Below, one piece after another: positions 43,516 through 52,789 of a stretch of DNA of 64,000 nucleotides; the first letter of the stretch is position 1; the number at the start of each line of letters is the position of its first letter. Origin of the DNA: a virus; the IMG/VR virus record IMGVR_UViG_3300005096_000005, positions 106,139 through 170,138 of that record; one strand, given 5' to 3'. Made by a program: the position numbers and the translations under genes. Under the pieces are notes generated by a model that was not told the DNA's origin, ran no database searches, and saw only the letters and a list, made by a program, of their open reading frames with translations.

Positions 43516-44727
43516 TTATCCGCTGACATTGTATACGAACTGAACCGTCGGATCGTAAGACACGTCGGCACGGATGTTCTTGGCCACAATAATGGCGCGT
43601 CCTTTGTTAAGGATGCCCCAACCCTTTCGGGCTTTGGTTTTGATGTTGCGGATGTCCTGAGATGGCTCGCGCCACTCGTCGGACATAATATCTTCCTTAA
43701 CGAGTTCCACGCCCACTTCGCTGCGGTCGGTGACATAGAGATCGCCGGCCTTTTTCTGCTTGTTGAAGTGTACGCGAGGGCTGAGGATTGGCTGAATCGC
43801 AAACGGCAAAGCCGCGGCGATAGCCTGTTCACCCAGTGGAACATTGGAAGGATTCCAGCGCTGCGGAACATTGCCCAGACCGCCGAAGAAGATGGTCTTC
43901 GCATAGGAAGGCCAATACAGCGGATGCATCAGGACATTGGTCGGGGTGAATTCGTGAGCCATAAGGGTCGCGATCATCTCGATCCAGTCCATGGTGCTCA
44001 GGGTGTCGTTGAGTGCCAGAGACGGTCCTACCGGACCACCTGCGGGCGCTGAACCTGGCGGGACAGACGGGTCGAACCCGTATCCTGTCGGGTGAGCGTC
44101 ACTGGTTTCCGGCAGTGCGCCGTCGAAGCGGACGTGAGCGTGCATATGGAAGGCGTTGGCGCGTTTCTGCTCCTCCCACCTTGCCATAGCGCGTCCGGCG
44201 CCGCGTGTGAGGATGCCGATAACATCCCACAGTGAATCCTGAATGGCCTCGTCGGTGGCACCGAACATGAGACCATACTTGCCAACCTTGATCTCCAGCG
44301 ACTTGTGGAGGCCGAAGTCAACGATGGCTTTGGGGTAAGGCTGGCCTTCTGCGATATCGTTCGCGGTCATTGCTGACACGCTGGGGAACTCAATCGCGTT
44401 TCCGGCCGTGAGCCGAATAATCTGGAAGAACTGCTTGAAGATCAGCACAGGCTCCGCTGCTTCGCGAAGCGTGCCTTGAATGACCCGTGGCATGAGCACG
44501 GAGGCATCGTCGCTCGTCAGGAACTCCTCCAGGGAGATCCTTTCGTTAGCGCGTGAATCCAGATTGTACTCGGCGAGTGTGGAGAAGACCTTGGAGTTCA
44601 GCGGGATGGCTTTCTCTTGCTTCTCCATCTCGATGAGGAATTCAGACACCTTGGACACATTCTCGATCTTGCGCCCGTCAGGTCGTTTTCCTTCCTCGAT
44701 CATCTCTTTGAGCGAGAGCTTTAACAT
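43516..44727 (-). CDS. Major capsid protein (HK97-like)
   Basis: A 403-residue protein (MLKLSLKEMIEEGKR) with GGGAGGG before the ATG. The helical N-terminal arm (residues 1-75) is followed by an HK97-type body: a spine-helix region 'FGLHKSLEIKVGKYGLMFGA' preceding 'DSLWDVIGILTRGAGRAMAR', a peripheral region 'TPTNVLMHPLYWPSYA', and the C-terminal 'IMSDEWREPSQDIRNIKTKA' with the last strand 'GRAIIVAKNI'. These are the usual landmarks of phage capsids that assemble into T-number shells. Gene order (protease-scaffold, decoration, capsid) agrees. It is the only plausible capsid gene in the window. Confidence 0.88.
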   Translation of the reverse strand: MLKLSLKEMIEEGKRPDGRKIENVSKVSEFLIEMEKQEKAIPLNSKVFSTLAEYNLDSRANERISLEEFLTSDDASVLMPRVIQGTLREAAEPVLIFKQFFQIIRLTAGNAIEFPSVSAMTANDIAEGQPYPKAIVDFGLHKSLEIKVGKYGLMFGATDEAIQDSLWDVIGILTRGAGRAMARWEEQKRANAFHMHAHVRFDGALPETSDAHPTGYGFDPSVPPGSAPAGGPVGPSLALNDTLSTMDWIEMIATLMAHEFTPTNVLMHPLYWPSYAKTIFFGGLGNVPQRWNPSNVPLGEQAIAAALPFAIQPILSPRVHFNKQKKAGDLYVTDRSEVGVELVKEDIMSDEWREPSQDIRNIKTKARKGWGILNKGRAIIVAKNIRADVSYDPTVQFVYNVSG

Positions 44728-44742
44728 TGAAGGTTCCCTCCC

Positions 44743-46137
44743 TTATCTGAGGTAGAGCTGGAAGCGCGCAACACCGATGCACTTCGCAATGTCAATGTTC
44801 ACGGGGACTCCTGCAACCTGGCCTTTGGCCCGGAAGAAGAGTTCGACCGCCCCGTAATCGATTGTGCGCGGGTTAGTGATAGTGAGAGTCAGAATGCCTT
44901 CGCCGTTATCGTCAACGGCCACTGCCTCTGTTCCGCCGCCACCATCCTGTGCCCGCAGCCAGGCTTGGACATCCAGCGTGGTTCCGTAGGTTGTCCCGTC
45001 GGCCAGAATGTCCGTATTGTCCAGAGTGCCCGCCACTCCGTTGCCTTTAAGGGCCGCACCCACTCCGCCGAAAGCGTAGTAGTACAGCTGGAGGACGATT
45101 GCTCCTGCGGAATTCTGAAGAGCCCCGCCGGTGTTGTCCAGGGTAAACCTGTCCTGCTGCCATGTCTGCCAGTTGGCACCATCCGAAAGATTCGGAATGC
45201 CCATAGCGTCGCGGAACCATGGGTCTTGCAGACGCGGATCGTAGGGATACATTCCTTTGCCGGCGTCATTCGGACCATAGCTGAACAGGGTGTTGGAATT
45301 CGGGTCACGCCAGAACCTGCGGTCCTCGCCATCATAGGCGGCATAGCCGTCGTCGGCGGGGTTGCCAGTCCAGAAGCCTTTACCGAACTCGAATTCGAAG
45401 GGGTTGTCAAACTGCACCCACTCAGCGAGACCGTCAAAGACCGGACCGTCATCAAACTCGAAGATCTGAGCGATTACGATATCATCGTACGGGTCCAGTT
45501 TCTGAGCGGAAGCCGCCAGAGTCGTGTGCTGGAGTTTAACATTGGTGAACCATCCGGGAGCGCGAGTTCCGTCCGCATTGGAATTGGTCGGATCGCTTCC
45601 GCAGATACGCAACACGTCACCGGGCAAAATGCCCTGTGGCGCCACGATAGCGCCCCATACGTGTTCGGCTGCGTCTGCATCATCGTAGCTCTCGAATACT
45701 GGAAGTTCAAAGTATCCGCGAACTGCGATGCCGGGCCTGTTCGCCGAAAGCCTGTCGGCCACGGGTTTGAACAGGTTGAGATAAGACAGGCCCGAAACAT
45801 ACCTGGTCTGTCCTACAGTGGCACTTGCTGGATTGGCGTGAATGTCAGCATAATCCAGAAGACCGGAGTTATTAAAGGCAACCATGTTGCCCTTGGGGAG
45901 CACACACTGGCCCTGGGATGCTGTGTTATTATCCCATGTCCACTTGTACTCCATCTGCTTCGCTGCTACCTGGGGCGCCGGATCGACTTCCAGCCCATGC
46001 ATCGGGATGATGTCGACGTGAGGACCGCGGATCAGCCGGTTATTGGTCCGACCCCGCGTCTTGTCGACATAAGGCTGGGGCATCAATCCACTGGCACCGT
46101 AGACAGGAGCTCGGCCCATTGTAGCTGCTTTTGCCAT
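44743..46137 (-). CDS. Probable capsid decoration or vertex protein
   Basis: A 464-residue protein (MAKAATMGRAPVYGA) with GAGGAGG before the ATG, so probably abundant. It lies between the protease-scaffold and capsid genes, where many phages encode decoration proteins. The sequence is beta-rich with aromatic clusters ('WTWDNNTASQGQCVLPKGN', 'FGKGFWTGNPADDGYAAYDG') and ends with a strand pattern 'GAVELFFRAKGQVAGVPVNI'. The N-terminal 40 residues are basic and Gly-rich. Copy number similar to the capsid protein is expected if it stabilises the shell. Function is from context only. Confidence 0.6.
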   Translation of the reverse strand: MAKAATMGRAPVYGASGLMPQPYVDKTRGRTNNRLIRGPHVDIIPMHGLEVDPAPQVAAKQMEYKWTWDNNTASQGQCVLPKGNMVAFNNSGLLDYADIHANPASATVGQTRYVSGLSYLNLFKPVADRLSANRPGIAVRGYFELPVFESYDDADAAEHVWGAIVAPQGILPGDVLRICGSDPTNSNADGTRAPGWFTNVKLQHTTLAASAQKLDPYDDIVIAQIFEFDDGPVFDGLAEWVQFDNPFEFEFGKGFWTGNPADDGYAAYDGEDRRFWRDPNSNTLFSYGPNDAGKGMYPYDPRLQDPWFRDAMGIPNLSDGANWQTWQQDRFTLDNTGGALQNSAGAIVLQLYYYAFGGVGAALKGNGVAGTLDNTDILADGTTYGTTLDVQAWLRAQDGGGGTEAVAVDDNGEGILTLTITNPRTIDYGAVELFFRAKGQVAGVPVNIDIAKCIGVARFQLYLR

Positions 46138-46164
46138 GATACTGCCTCCTCTGTGTCAGAGATA

Positions 46165-48567
46165 TTATGACTGATCCTTCGGAGTCTCTGCCAGGGCACC
46201 GGTCGATACAGCAGCCGCGACGAAACGTCTTACGGCTTTACTGCTTTCGTTCGGTTTATCTCCCTGACCACCGCTGGCGTTATCGACCTTAACACCATTC
46301 CCTGCGGGGGCGTCGCCTGATTCTGTGGCGGGCCTTGCCGCGGGCATCGGATTGTCCGAAGTACCCAGTTCGCTCTGCAGATCTTCAAGCAGATGTTTCA
46401 GCGAGTCGATCGGCAGTTTAGTATACTGCTCACGAAGCTCTTCTTCTGTACGCTTGCTTCCCGCGCCCACACGAGTTTTGACCAGTTTCTCAACGAGGTC
46501 CTTATGGACGTCCGCGCCGAGTTTCGAGTTCTGCTCCTGAAGCTCTGTAACTTCCTTCTGGAGCGAAGCTTCGCTGGCCTGGAGTGTGGAGATCTGTCCG
46601 TTGAGCTGTTCAATCTGGCTATCACGAACGGCAACTGTATCGGTCAAATCTTCGATCTTGGCCTCTGCTGCTGCGAGCTCATCCTTCACTTTCTTGAGCT
46701 CCTCGGCTCCCGCGCCGCAACCGCATCCATCTCCGGTGGCGCCTTCGCCTGTGTTCGTGTTGCCTGTCTGCTTCTCGGAACCGAAGCCTTCCTTCGCTTT
46801 GTGGATCGTGTCCTCCTGCATGTTCGCAATCATCACAAACTCTTCAGGATTGAACCACTTTGGAAGTTTGCCCTCTGCTCCGGGATACAGACCCTTGTCG
46901 TCCAGCCTGGTTTCCTGTTCGGCAACAGCGTTCATTATCCTGCCCCGCTGTTCCACAGTAAGCTTCTCGCGGGTGCTGGGCCATGCCAGCATGGCGCGAG
47001 CCGTCTGTGCTCCGAACGATGTGAAGACCGGGAATGACCTGTTGGGGCCGCAAAACACACCCTCCTCCAGGTCTGCCAGAAAGTCTTCGTGGGCTTTGAG
47101 CTCTTCGCGTTCTCCTTCTTTAACGGAGTCTGTTTCAGATTCCGCCCACTCCGACTGCAGCACAGTATCCCAGTCCTCGTCGGACTTGGCCTTGACCGTT
47201 TTCAGGTCTTCTGTCAGGCCATTGGACTCGCACCAGCTATCGACCCATTCGACAGCCTTGTCGCCCGTGACATCAACCAGCTCGATGGTAACCGTCTGTT
47301 TGTCTTCGGATTCCTTCTTGTTGCTCGTCTTGACGCCAAACTGTTTGGCTTTGCGTCTGAGACAGGCAAGAATCCTGGACCTGACAGCAGACGAATACCT
47401 GCCGCCGTGCTGAGCCAGGCGAGCGAGTCCGTTTCGGACGTGCGACGCGTCGTGGGCCGGATACGATCTATTCGGTCCACAGAACGCGCTGTCGGGTAGC
47501 GCTTTGCGCTTCTTGGTGGAGAGCTTCGCTTCAATCATCTCCTGCTCTGGAATCGCAGGATACACAACTTTCTTTGCTGGCATTGAAGCGTCCTCCTCAT
47601 TCGTTGGTGTGGGAATAGTTCCCATTCCGGCACTTTCTTTCCATCCGTCGGGGATCCAGAAGTGCCGGCGCTCCTTATGGAGCTTGATGACGTAGAAGGC
47701 TTCTTGCGGTTGGGTTTCACACTCGCCCACACCGAGACATTCACCTTCCTCGCCGACGCAACCGTAGCATACCGTCTTGTGGTCTGCCTTCTCGCCAGAG
47801 AACACGATCTCTCCGCTCCTGGAGATACTCTCTTCGAATCGTTCGCGAGTGTCTACCTGCAGAATTGCAGACGAAGACTTCGCGGGTTGGTTTACGAAAG
47901 AATATTCCTGGAACCAGAGATTGCCGAGTTCCCATGCGCACATACGGTCGCCTTTGGGATCCTGCTCCCCGTCCTGGTTATACCTCCGACCTTTTACATG
48001 GTCGCAGAGCTCACGGGTTGCCACGATGTCGTGCCCACATATCGTGCAGAGCGCCGCGTCTGTCTGAGAACCGATGCTGCCAGTCAGATACTCCCCCCTT
48101 ACTACCTTGCCTATCGCCTCGGGCTGAGTCAATGTAGGATACAGAAGTATTCCTGCGTTCCCGTTTCGGCGAGCGTACTTGGCGTCCTCCGGAGCCCGAA
48201 TACGTCCGAGCGGGTCCACGTCAATGTCGTGGTTCGTGAGAATAGGCTTGCCGAACGGAGAAGACCATGACGCGACACCGCTGGGGTAGCCGTCCTCGTC
48301 AGGCTTTCCGCTCAATAACCTCTTGGCCGTGTAGATGTTATGGTTCTTCGTCGACCCGGCCTCGATTGCCCATATCTCGGGACGTATCGATCCTTGCTGG
48401 AGTGCTTCCCAGAATTCGGAACCAGGAGTCATCTCGGCGACAATAGACCTCTCCACCTGTGCAGGGGAGAACCCTCCATGCGCTGGGGTTGCAAAGGAGA
48501 GAAGTGTAGGCTTCTTTGCCCAATTCTCAAAGATCCTTAACCTGTACTGTGCATCACCTCGTGCCAT
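46165..48567 (-). CDS. Prohead protease fused to scaffold
   Basis: An 800-residue fusion (MARGDAQYRLRIFEN). Residues 60-240 are a head maturation protease: 'GKPILTNHDIDVDPLGRI' with H113 and 'GEYLTGSIGSQTD' with S164, the expected catalytic pair, plus Cys/His sites (C174, C177, C188, H190, C210). A second Cys cluster lies at 267-283. Two copies of a domain beginning FCGPNRS(Y/F)P follow (residues 362-415 and 505-555), the DUF6582-like module often met with phage proteases. Residues 622-700 are a long coiled coil typical of scaffolds, and the tail is Gly/Pro/Ser-rich. The protease would cleave the scaffold and capsid during head maturation. GGAGG precedes the ATG. Confidence 0.82.
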   Translation of the reverse strand: MARGDAQYRLRIFENWAKKPTLLSFATPAHGGFSPAQVERSIVAEMTPGSEFWEALQQGSIRPEIWAIEAGSTKNHNIYTAKRLLSGKPDEDGYPSGVASWSSPFGKPILTNHDIDVDPLGRIRAPEDAKYARRNGNAGILLYPTLTQPEAIGKVVRGEYLTGSIGSQTDAALCTICGHDIVATRELCDHVKGRRYNQDGEQDPKGDRMCAWELGNLWFQEYSFVNQPAKSSSAILQVDTRERFEESISRSGEIVFSGEKADHKTVCYGCVGEEGECLGVGECETQPQEAFYVIKLHKERRHFWIPDGWKESAGMGTIPTPTNEEDASMPAKKVVYPAIPEQEMIEAKLSTKKRKALPDSAFCGPNRSYPAHDASHVRNGLARLAQHGGRYSSAVRSRILACLRRKAKQFGVKTSNKKESEDKQTVTIELVDVTGDKAVEWVDSWCESNGLTEDLKTVKAKSDEDWDTVLQSEWAESETDSVKEGEREELKAHEDFLADLEEGVFCGPNRSFPVFTSFGAQTARAMLAWPSTREKLTVEQRGRIMNAVAEQETRLDDKGLYPGAEGKLPKWFNPEEFVMIANMQEDTIHKAKEGFGSEKQTGNTNTGEGATGDGCGCGAGAEELKKVKDELAAAEAKIEDLTDTVAVRDSQIEQLNGQISTLQASEASLQKEVTELQEQNSKLGADVHKDLVEKLVKTRVGAGSKRTEEELREQYTKLPIDSLKHLLEDLQSELGTSDNPMPAARPATESGDAPAGNGVKVDNASGGQGDKPNESSKAVRRFVAAAVSTGALAETPKDQS

Positions 48568-48580
48568 CTGGCGCCTCCTT

Positions 48581-51286
48581 CTATTCTACCTTGGCCTCAC
48601 ACTCGCAATTGTAGTGGAAGGGGGGTAACTTGTGAAGTCCAAAACCATCGAGCTCAATACGATCTATCTTACCGCACTTCTCACAATTTGAGAAGTGTTT
48701 TATGATAACCGCATCTTCACCCTGTAAATATGCCGTGAATCCGTACCCAAAGTTTCTCGAATGATAGAAGTGAGTTTTAGCCTTAGCTTTGTGCAGATAA
48801 TCCAGAGCCTCAAACACTCCCTGTGTAAGAGAAACGGCTTCCTGGCGGTCTGCTGCATCGGCAAGGTTTTTCACCAACCTATCATATACGATCTTTGTAT
48901 ACGTCTTCCATTCTTCTTTATAATCTTCAAGGAGGGCGGCAAAGCGTCCCTCGATCCGCTCCATGTCGACCACAGAGCGTCTGGTGTCTCGCATACATTC
49001 TTTAACACCTCGCAAGAACTGCGGCCATAACCTGGACTCCTCGACCTTTTCCATGGAGTCCTCGAACTCCCTGAACAGGGATTCTGCATGGCCGATATTA
49101 AAGTGTTCCGTATCCTTGTCGAACCTGTTATAAACCAGGCTCACCATGTCCTTGTGAAGGAGCTGATATGGTTTCGATGCCTCACTGTAAAACTCGGCGA
49201 ACGCACTCTTTGAGATGCGCTCAACAATAGTAGGCACCTCACCCAGGCTTTCGAACCCCTCCTCCATATCGACTCCGAAATACATCTCCCGTACGATATG
49301 TGCAATATGTCTGTTTCCAAGAGCGATCTCCCTGGCTATGTCCTCGTCGCTCATCTCCTGAAACACACCCTGACGTTCCCTGAAAGAGGCGCATATTGAA
49401 GCGATAAACCCACTATGTATACGTTCTACAGGAGTTGCCGTTCCTGTATTCTTTCTATATATCTCAAGCAATACTTCGGCAAGTTCCTTGTCACCACGCT
49501 CAAGTGCATCTATTATCTCCTCGTCGGTCATGTCTGCGAACCGACCGCCGCGCATCCTAACGAGGGATCCGATAGTTTGAAGCATATCGCTCTGACTATA
49601 ATATTCTCTTCCAGTGTCCTCCCGGCTGCCGGCCGGCCTTCTGGTTCCCGTGCCGTGCTGATTCTTTGGCCTGGTCTTATTGTCAGGTGTTTTTGTCTTA
49701 GTGTCGGACGACCCTCCACTGGGCTTTGAAGTAGAATTGTCCGGAGGATTCGTAGTGAACGAGCCGATCCCTGTAGACTTCTTGAGCGCATCCTTTGCTT
49801 CCGGCGTAAACGGTTCGTCCACGGCTTGAATGATCGCCAACGGCATTTTGATCAGACCCATGTAGGTATCATGACGATCGGCGTCTTCCAATGGATCGTA
49901 ACCCATATTCCGGCGCCCTTCTGTCCGGGTTATCATATAATTGGTAAACTTCTGAATCTCCTGGTTCTCAATGAGTATCTGACGGTTGACGTCGGGATCG
50001 TGGAACTCTATCCAGGCTGTAACCGTCTCGTCCATCGGGTCAATCCCGGCCTCCATAAGCAGTTCATTGACTATCAGTTCATTAAAGAAAGCCGCAAACT
50101 CCGCATGGTATCCGCGTATCCTGTCCATGAATTCGTCTTCCATGGACCTTGCGGTAGAACGGTTGCTGGTGTCGCCCCGGCCCATCTGGGTTTGTGAAGT
50201 ACCCAGGCCAGTGAAGACCCGCTTCTCAAAGTATTCGAGAAACTTGATGACATCTGTTCCGGCGGAGGCTGCGTGAACCTCGATCTTCTGATCTCCCGGA
50301 ATTACGTAGATTCCGGAAACGGGACCCAGCTCAGCTTCCGACCTGGCGTCTTCAATATCTTCTTTCTCTCCAGGTCGCTCTTCAGTACCAACGCGCCATT
50401 CAACGATTGGGTTTGAGAACAGGTGCACCAGCTCGACAGCATACTGCTCAACCTCGCGGAGCGTTTTGACATCCGGGATACATGGGAGGACAAACGGCGT
50501 GCCATAGATCTCGCCTTCCTCACGGTCCTTGTAAAAGTGGACCATGTTAGCCGGCTTGAAGAGAATCCGGTTAGGTTCCTTGTTGAGCGTCTTCTGAAAC
50601 GATCCCTTCCCAATAGCGGTGAGCTTCGGTACAGGCTCGCCAACAGTCTGCATCCACATCAGGGTCTCATTACCTACCCGTTTGCGAGCAACACTGATTG
50701 TGGGAGGAGCTAATTTAAAGAACGCCGAGATTGGCTGCTTATCCGTAATACCTTTAAGCTTTGGCATCCCGGGGATTCGTGTGTTAGGATCCAGGCGACC
50801 TTTCGCCAGGAACACGTTGTGGTATTTGACAAAGTCCGCAGCCGCTTCACCCAGGAACGTACGGAAAGGCTTCCCTGTCATCATTGCCATTGTCTGGAAG
50901 CGTTTGCGTAAGTACTTGACTGTTTTCGGATTACCCTTAATGGCATAACCCTGCTTCATGAACGCATCGACATGCCTGTTGATTGCGCGACGTACAAACG
51001 AATCGATCTCACACGCCACTCTCACTTCGTTGAGGTCGAAGAGAGGAGCCTCGTATGTTCTGGTGGCACCGCCTATTCCCGTTTGTGGAGGGGCGTAAGA
51101 AAGACCTACCTTCTTAACACGCTTCGGCCGCTTTTTCCTATCCACAGGAACCGGAGGGAGCGGTCTGGTCGCAAGCGCAGTATTGCCATTGTATGCCGGA
51201 GACTGGTTCATCGAGACAAGCACAGATGATGAACCGCCAGGATTCATAAAGCCCCGAAATCTGTCTCTCCAACTTGGTCTACCCAA
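48581..51286 (-). CDS. Portal protein with MuF-like C-terminal region
   Basis: A 901-residue protein. The start is TTG 51286, set directly after the previous TAA, with GGAGGGG 5 nt upstream; ATG 51247 is an alternative. Residues 60-500 are portal-like: 'LFDLNEVRVACEIDSFVRRA', 'FKPANMVHFYKDREEGEIYG', 'VFTGLGTSQTQMGRGDTSNR' and 'MEDEFMDRIRGYHAEFAAFF'. A Ser/Thr/Pro/Lys linker (about 520-575) leads to a helical region and a C-terminal 'CEKCGKIDR' and 'LPPFHYNCECEA' (C868, C871, C894, C896), the zinc-type ending of MuF head-morphogenesis proteins. So portal and MuF seem fused. The portal ring forms the DNA entry channel of the head. Confidence 0.85.
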   Translation of the reverse strand: MGRPSWRDRFRGFMNPGGSSSVLVSMNQSPAYNGNTALATRPLPPVPVDRKKRPKRVKKVGLSYAPPQTGIGGATRTYEAPLFDLNEVRVACEIDSFVRRAINRHVDAFMKQGYAIKGNPKTVKYLRKRFQTMAMMTGKPFRTFLGEAAADFVKYHNVFLAKGRLDPNTRIPGMPKLKGITDKQPISAFFKLAPPTISVARKRVGNETLMWMQTVGEPVPKLTAIGKGSFQKTLNKEPNRILFKPANMVHFYKDREEGEIYGTPFVLPCIPDVKTLREVEQYAVELVHLFSNPIVEWRVGTEERPGEKEDIEDARSEAELGPVSGIYVIPGDQKIEVHAASAGTDVIKFLEYFEKRVFTGLGTSQTQMGRGDTSNRSTARSMEDEFMDRIRGYHAEFAAFFNELIVNELLMEAGIDPMDETVTAWIEFHDPDVNRQILIENQEIQKFTNYMITRTEGRRNMGYDPLEDADRHDTYMGLIKMPLAIIQAVDEPFTPEAKDALKKSTGIGSFTTNPPDNSTSKPSGGSSDTKTKTPDNKTRPKNQHGTGTRRPAGSREDTGREYYSQSDMLQTIGSLVRMRGGRFADMTDEEIIDALERGDKELAEVLLEIYRKNTGTATPVERIHSGFIASICASFRERQGVFQEMSDEDIAREIALGNRHIAHIVREMYFGVDMEEGFESLGEVPTIVERISKSAFAEFYSEASKPYQLLHKDMVSLVYNRFDKDTEHFNIGHAESLFREFEDSMEKVEESRLWPQFLRGVKECMRDTRRSVVDMERIEGRFAALLEDYKEEWKTYTKIVYDRLVKNLADAADRQEAVSLTQGVFEALDYLHKAKAKTHFYHSRNFGYGFTAYLQGEDAVIIKHFSNCEKCGKIDRIELDGFGLHKLPPFHYNCECEAKVE

Positions 51287-52789
51287 TTAGACCCCTCCGG
51301 TAATAAGTCCACCAACGACAATACCGCGAATGTCCGCCATAACGGGATCGTTCGCGACTCTCTTAATGCTGTCCCGAGCCTGTCTTATTAAACCTTTCCT
51401 TCCCCCGGGAGTTTTCAAATCTTCCAGGTCAATCGTACTCGGCAACAACATCTCCTGCAACTGATCGGCCTTTGCCTCCAACTTCCACTTATCTATAAAG
51501 TGCCGGACTTTACGCCCCAACTTGCCGACATCTCCATCCCAATTATGGAAGATGTGGTCACGAGCCGTCTCAATCACTTTTCGTAATGACTCCTGTTCGC
51601 GCTGTCTATCCAGAAGGATGAGCCCAACCTGAGAAAGGTTGACGTCGTAGGATACTGCATGAAAGAACCCCTTCATTGCTGTATCGTTCTGACTGGTCAT
51701 ACCCTCCACAACTGCGTCGGTAAGAGCCTGAAGCAGCGGGTTGTTTACCTTCGCCCTGTCCAACTTCCGCACCACGTCGTCTCCGTCGATATCGTAGCGG
51801 GACGCCATGTGCTGAATGTTGTGCATCAGGCGCACTCCCTGTTTCGTCGCAAGTTTCGCGGCCTGCCACGCGATCAGTCTGCGCGCCGTTCGGCTCCTTC
51901 CCAGGACCTTCGCTATTGTATCCTGCATCCTCCTACTATTCAAGACAGCCTTATCTATTGCTGTAACAAAAGAAGCGAACGCCGTTGCCCTGGCGCTCGC
52001 TGGTATGTCTGCAAATGAACTGATAAGCTGAAAGATATGTTCTTCAGAACCATAACTGAGTACCGAGTCGACATGCGAAAGCGCGAACGCATTCTGCAGA
52101 TTCTCGATCTCGGCTTGAGCTGTATATCCGATAATGCTCCCATAAGCCCCTTCAACATTCCGTCTGAACTCCCGTTCGTACTGGAGTTCCGTAATACTGT
52201 AGTCCAACCGCTGCACTTCCTGAAGGTCGAAGTCACTCGTGTTCAATAAAGCCTCAACCTTCTTTTGAAGGCCAGCCTGCTGGAGCTCTAAGCTCGGGGC
52301 TTTGCTTGGTTCTTTTATCCGGACCTTTTGTGTGGCTATCAGTTGAAACTCCTCTGAAAGCCTTGCGTATCGCTCCAGTACCGTCTGGTCTCCTGTGCGA
52401 TCGAACTCGTCCTTGGCTTCTTTTACTTGGAATGAGAGGTCGCGCAGTTTTTGCTCGACATTCTCATACGCAGATACCGTCTTCTCTGTGTACTCGTCTT
52501 CGTCTACTGTAACGGGTACAATCCGGTCATCTGCTACCGCGTCGACTATCTCACTCCAGGACTGTGCCGGAGAAGTGCCGTAAAAGGCGAGTCGACGATT
52601 CGTTTCATCTTCAAGGTCCAGCTCTTTAAGTCGATTATACACTCGTTCCTGAACGTTTGCAAGCCTTATTAGAGAAGTATAGACTCCATCTCTAATCTCA
52701 GATAAAGTGTTTTCCTTCTCTCCGAAGTTCCCAAAACGCCGTCCTCTTAACGCGACTGGTTGCTCAGAAAAGTTTATTCGTGTTGTCAT
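51287..52789 (-). CDS. Helical protein between TerL and portal
   Basis: A 500-residue protein from ATG 52789 (MTTRINFSEQPVALR), which overlaps the TGA of TerL; a GTG at 52813 is in frame but would overlap more. Residues 30-270 are long coiled-coil-like helices with many charged residues ('VEQKLRDLSFQVKEAKDEF'). The C-terminal half is helical too, and the protein ends 'IRGIVVGGLITGGV', a Gly-rich hydrophobic tail like those of the small membrane-active proteins upstream. I recognise no family. Position suggests a virion protein of the head or an internal protein ejected with DNA. Confidence 0.5.
   Translation of the reverse strand: MTTRINFSEQPVALRGRRFGNFGEKENTLSEIRDGVYTSLIRLANVQERVYNRLKELDLEDETNRRLAFYGTSPAQSWSEIVDAVADDRIVPVTVDEDEYTEKTVSAYENVEQKLRDLSFQVKEAKDEFDRTGDQTVLERYARLSEEFQLIATQKVRIKEPSKAPSLELQQAGLQKKVEALLNTSDFDLQEVQRLDYSITELQYEREFRRNVEGAYGSIIGYTAQAEIENLQNAFALSHVDSVLSYGSEEHIFQLISSFADIPASARATAFASFVTAIDKAVLNSRRMQDTIAKVLGRSRTARRLIAWQAAKLATKQGVRLMHNIQHMASRYDIDGDDVVRKLDRAKVNNPLLQALTDAVVEGMTSQNDTAMKGFFHAVSYDVNLSQVGLILLDRQREQESLRKVIETARDHIFHNWDGDVGKLGRKVRHFIDKWKLEAKADQLQEMLLPSTIDLEDLKTPGGRKGLIRQARDSIKRVANDPVMADIRGIVVGGLITGGV

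Noticed and set aside
42910-46170. Long plus-strand frames of 357-401 codons, e.g. 42910-44052, 44965-46170 and 3374-4447
   Set aside because: They lie opposite well-supported virion genes (capsid, decoration, giant tail protein), lack ribosome binding sites, and give Arg/Cys/Ser-rich sequence without domain sense. They are shadows caused by codon bias.
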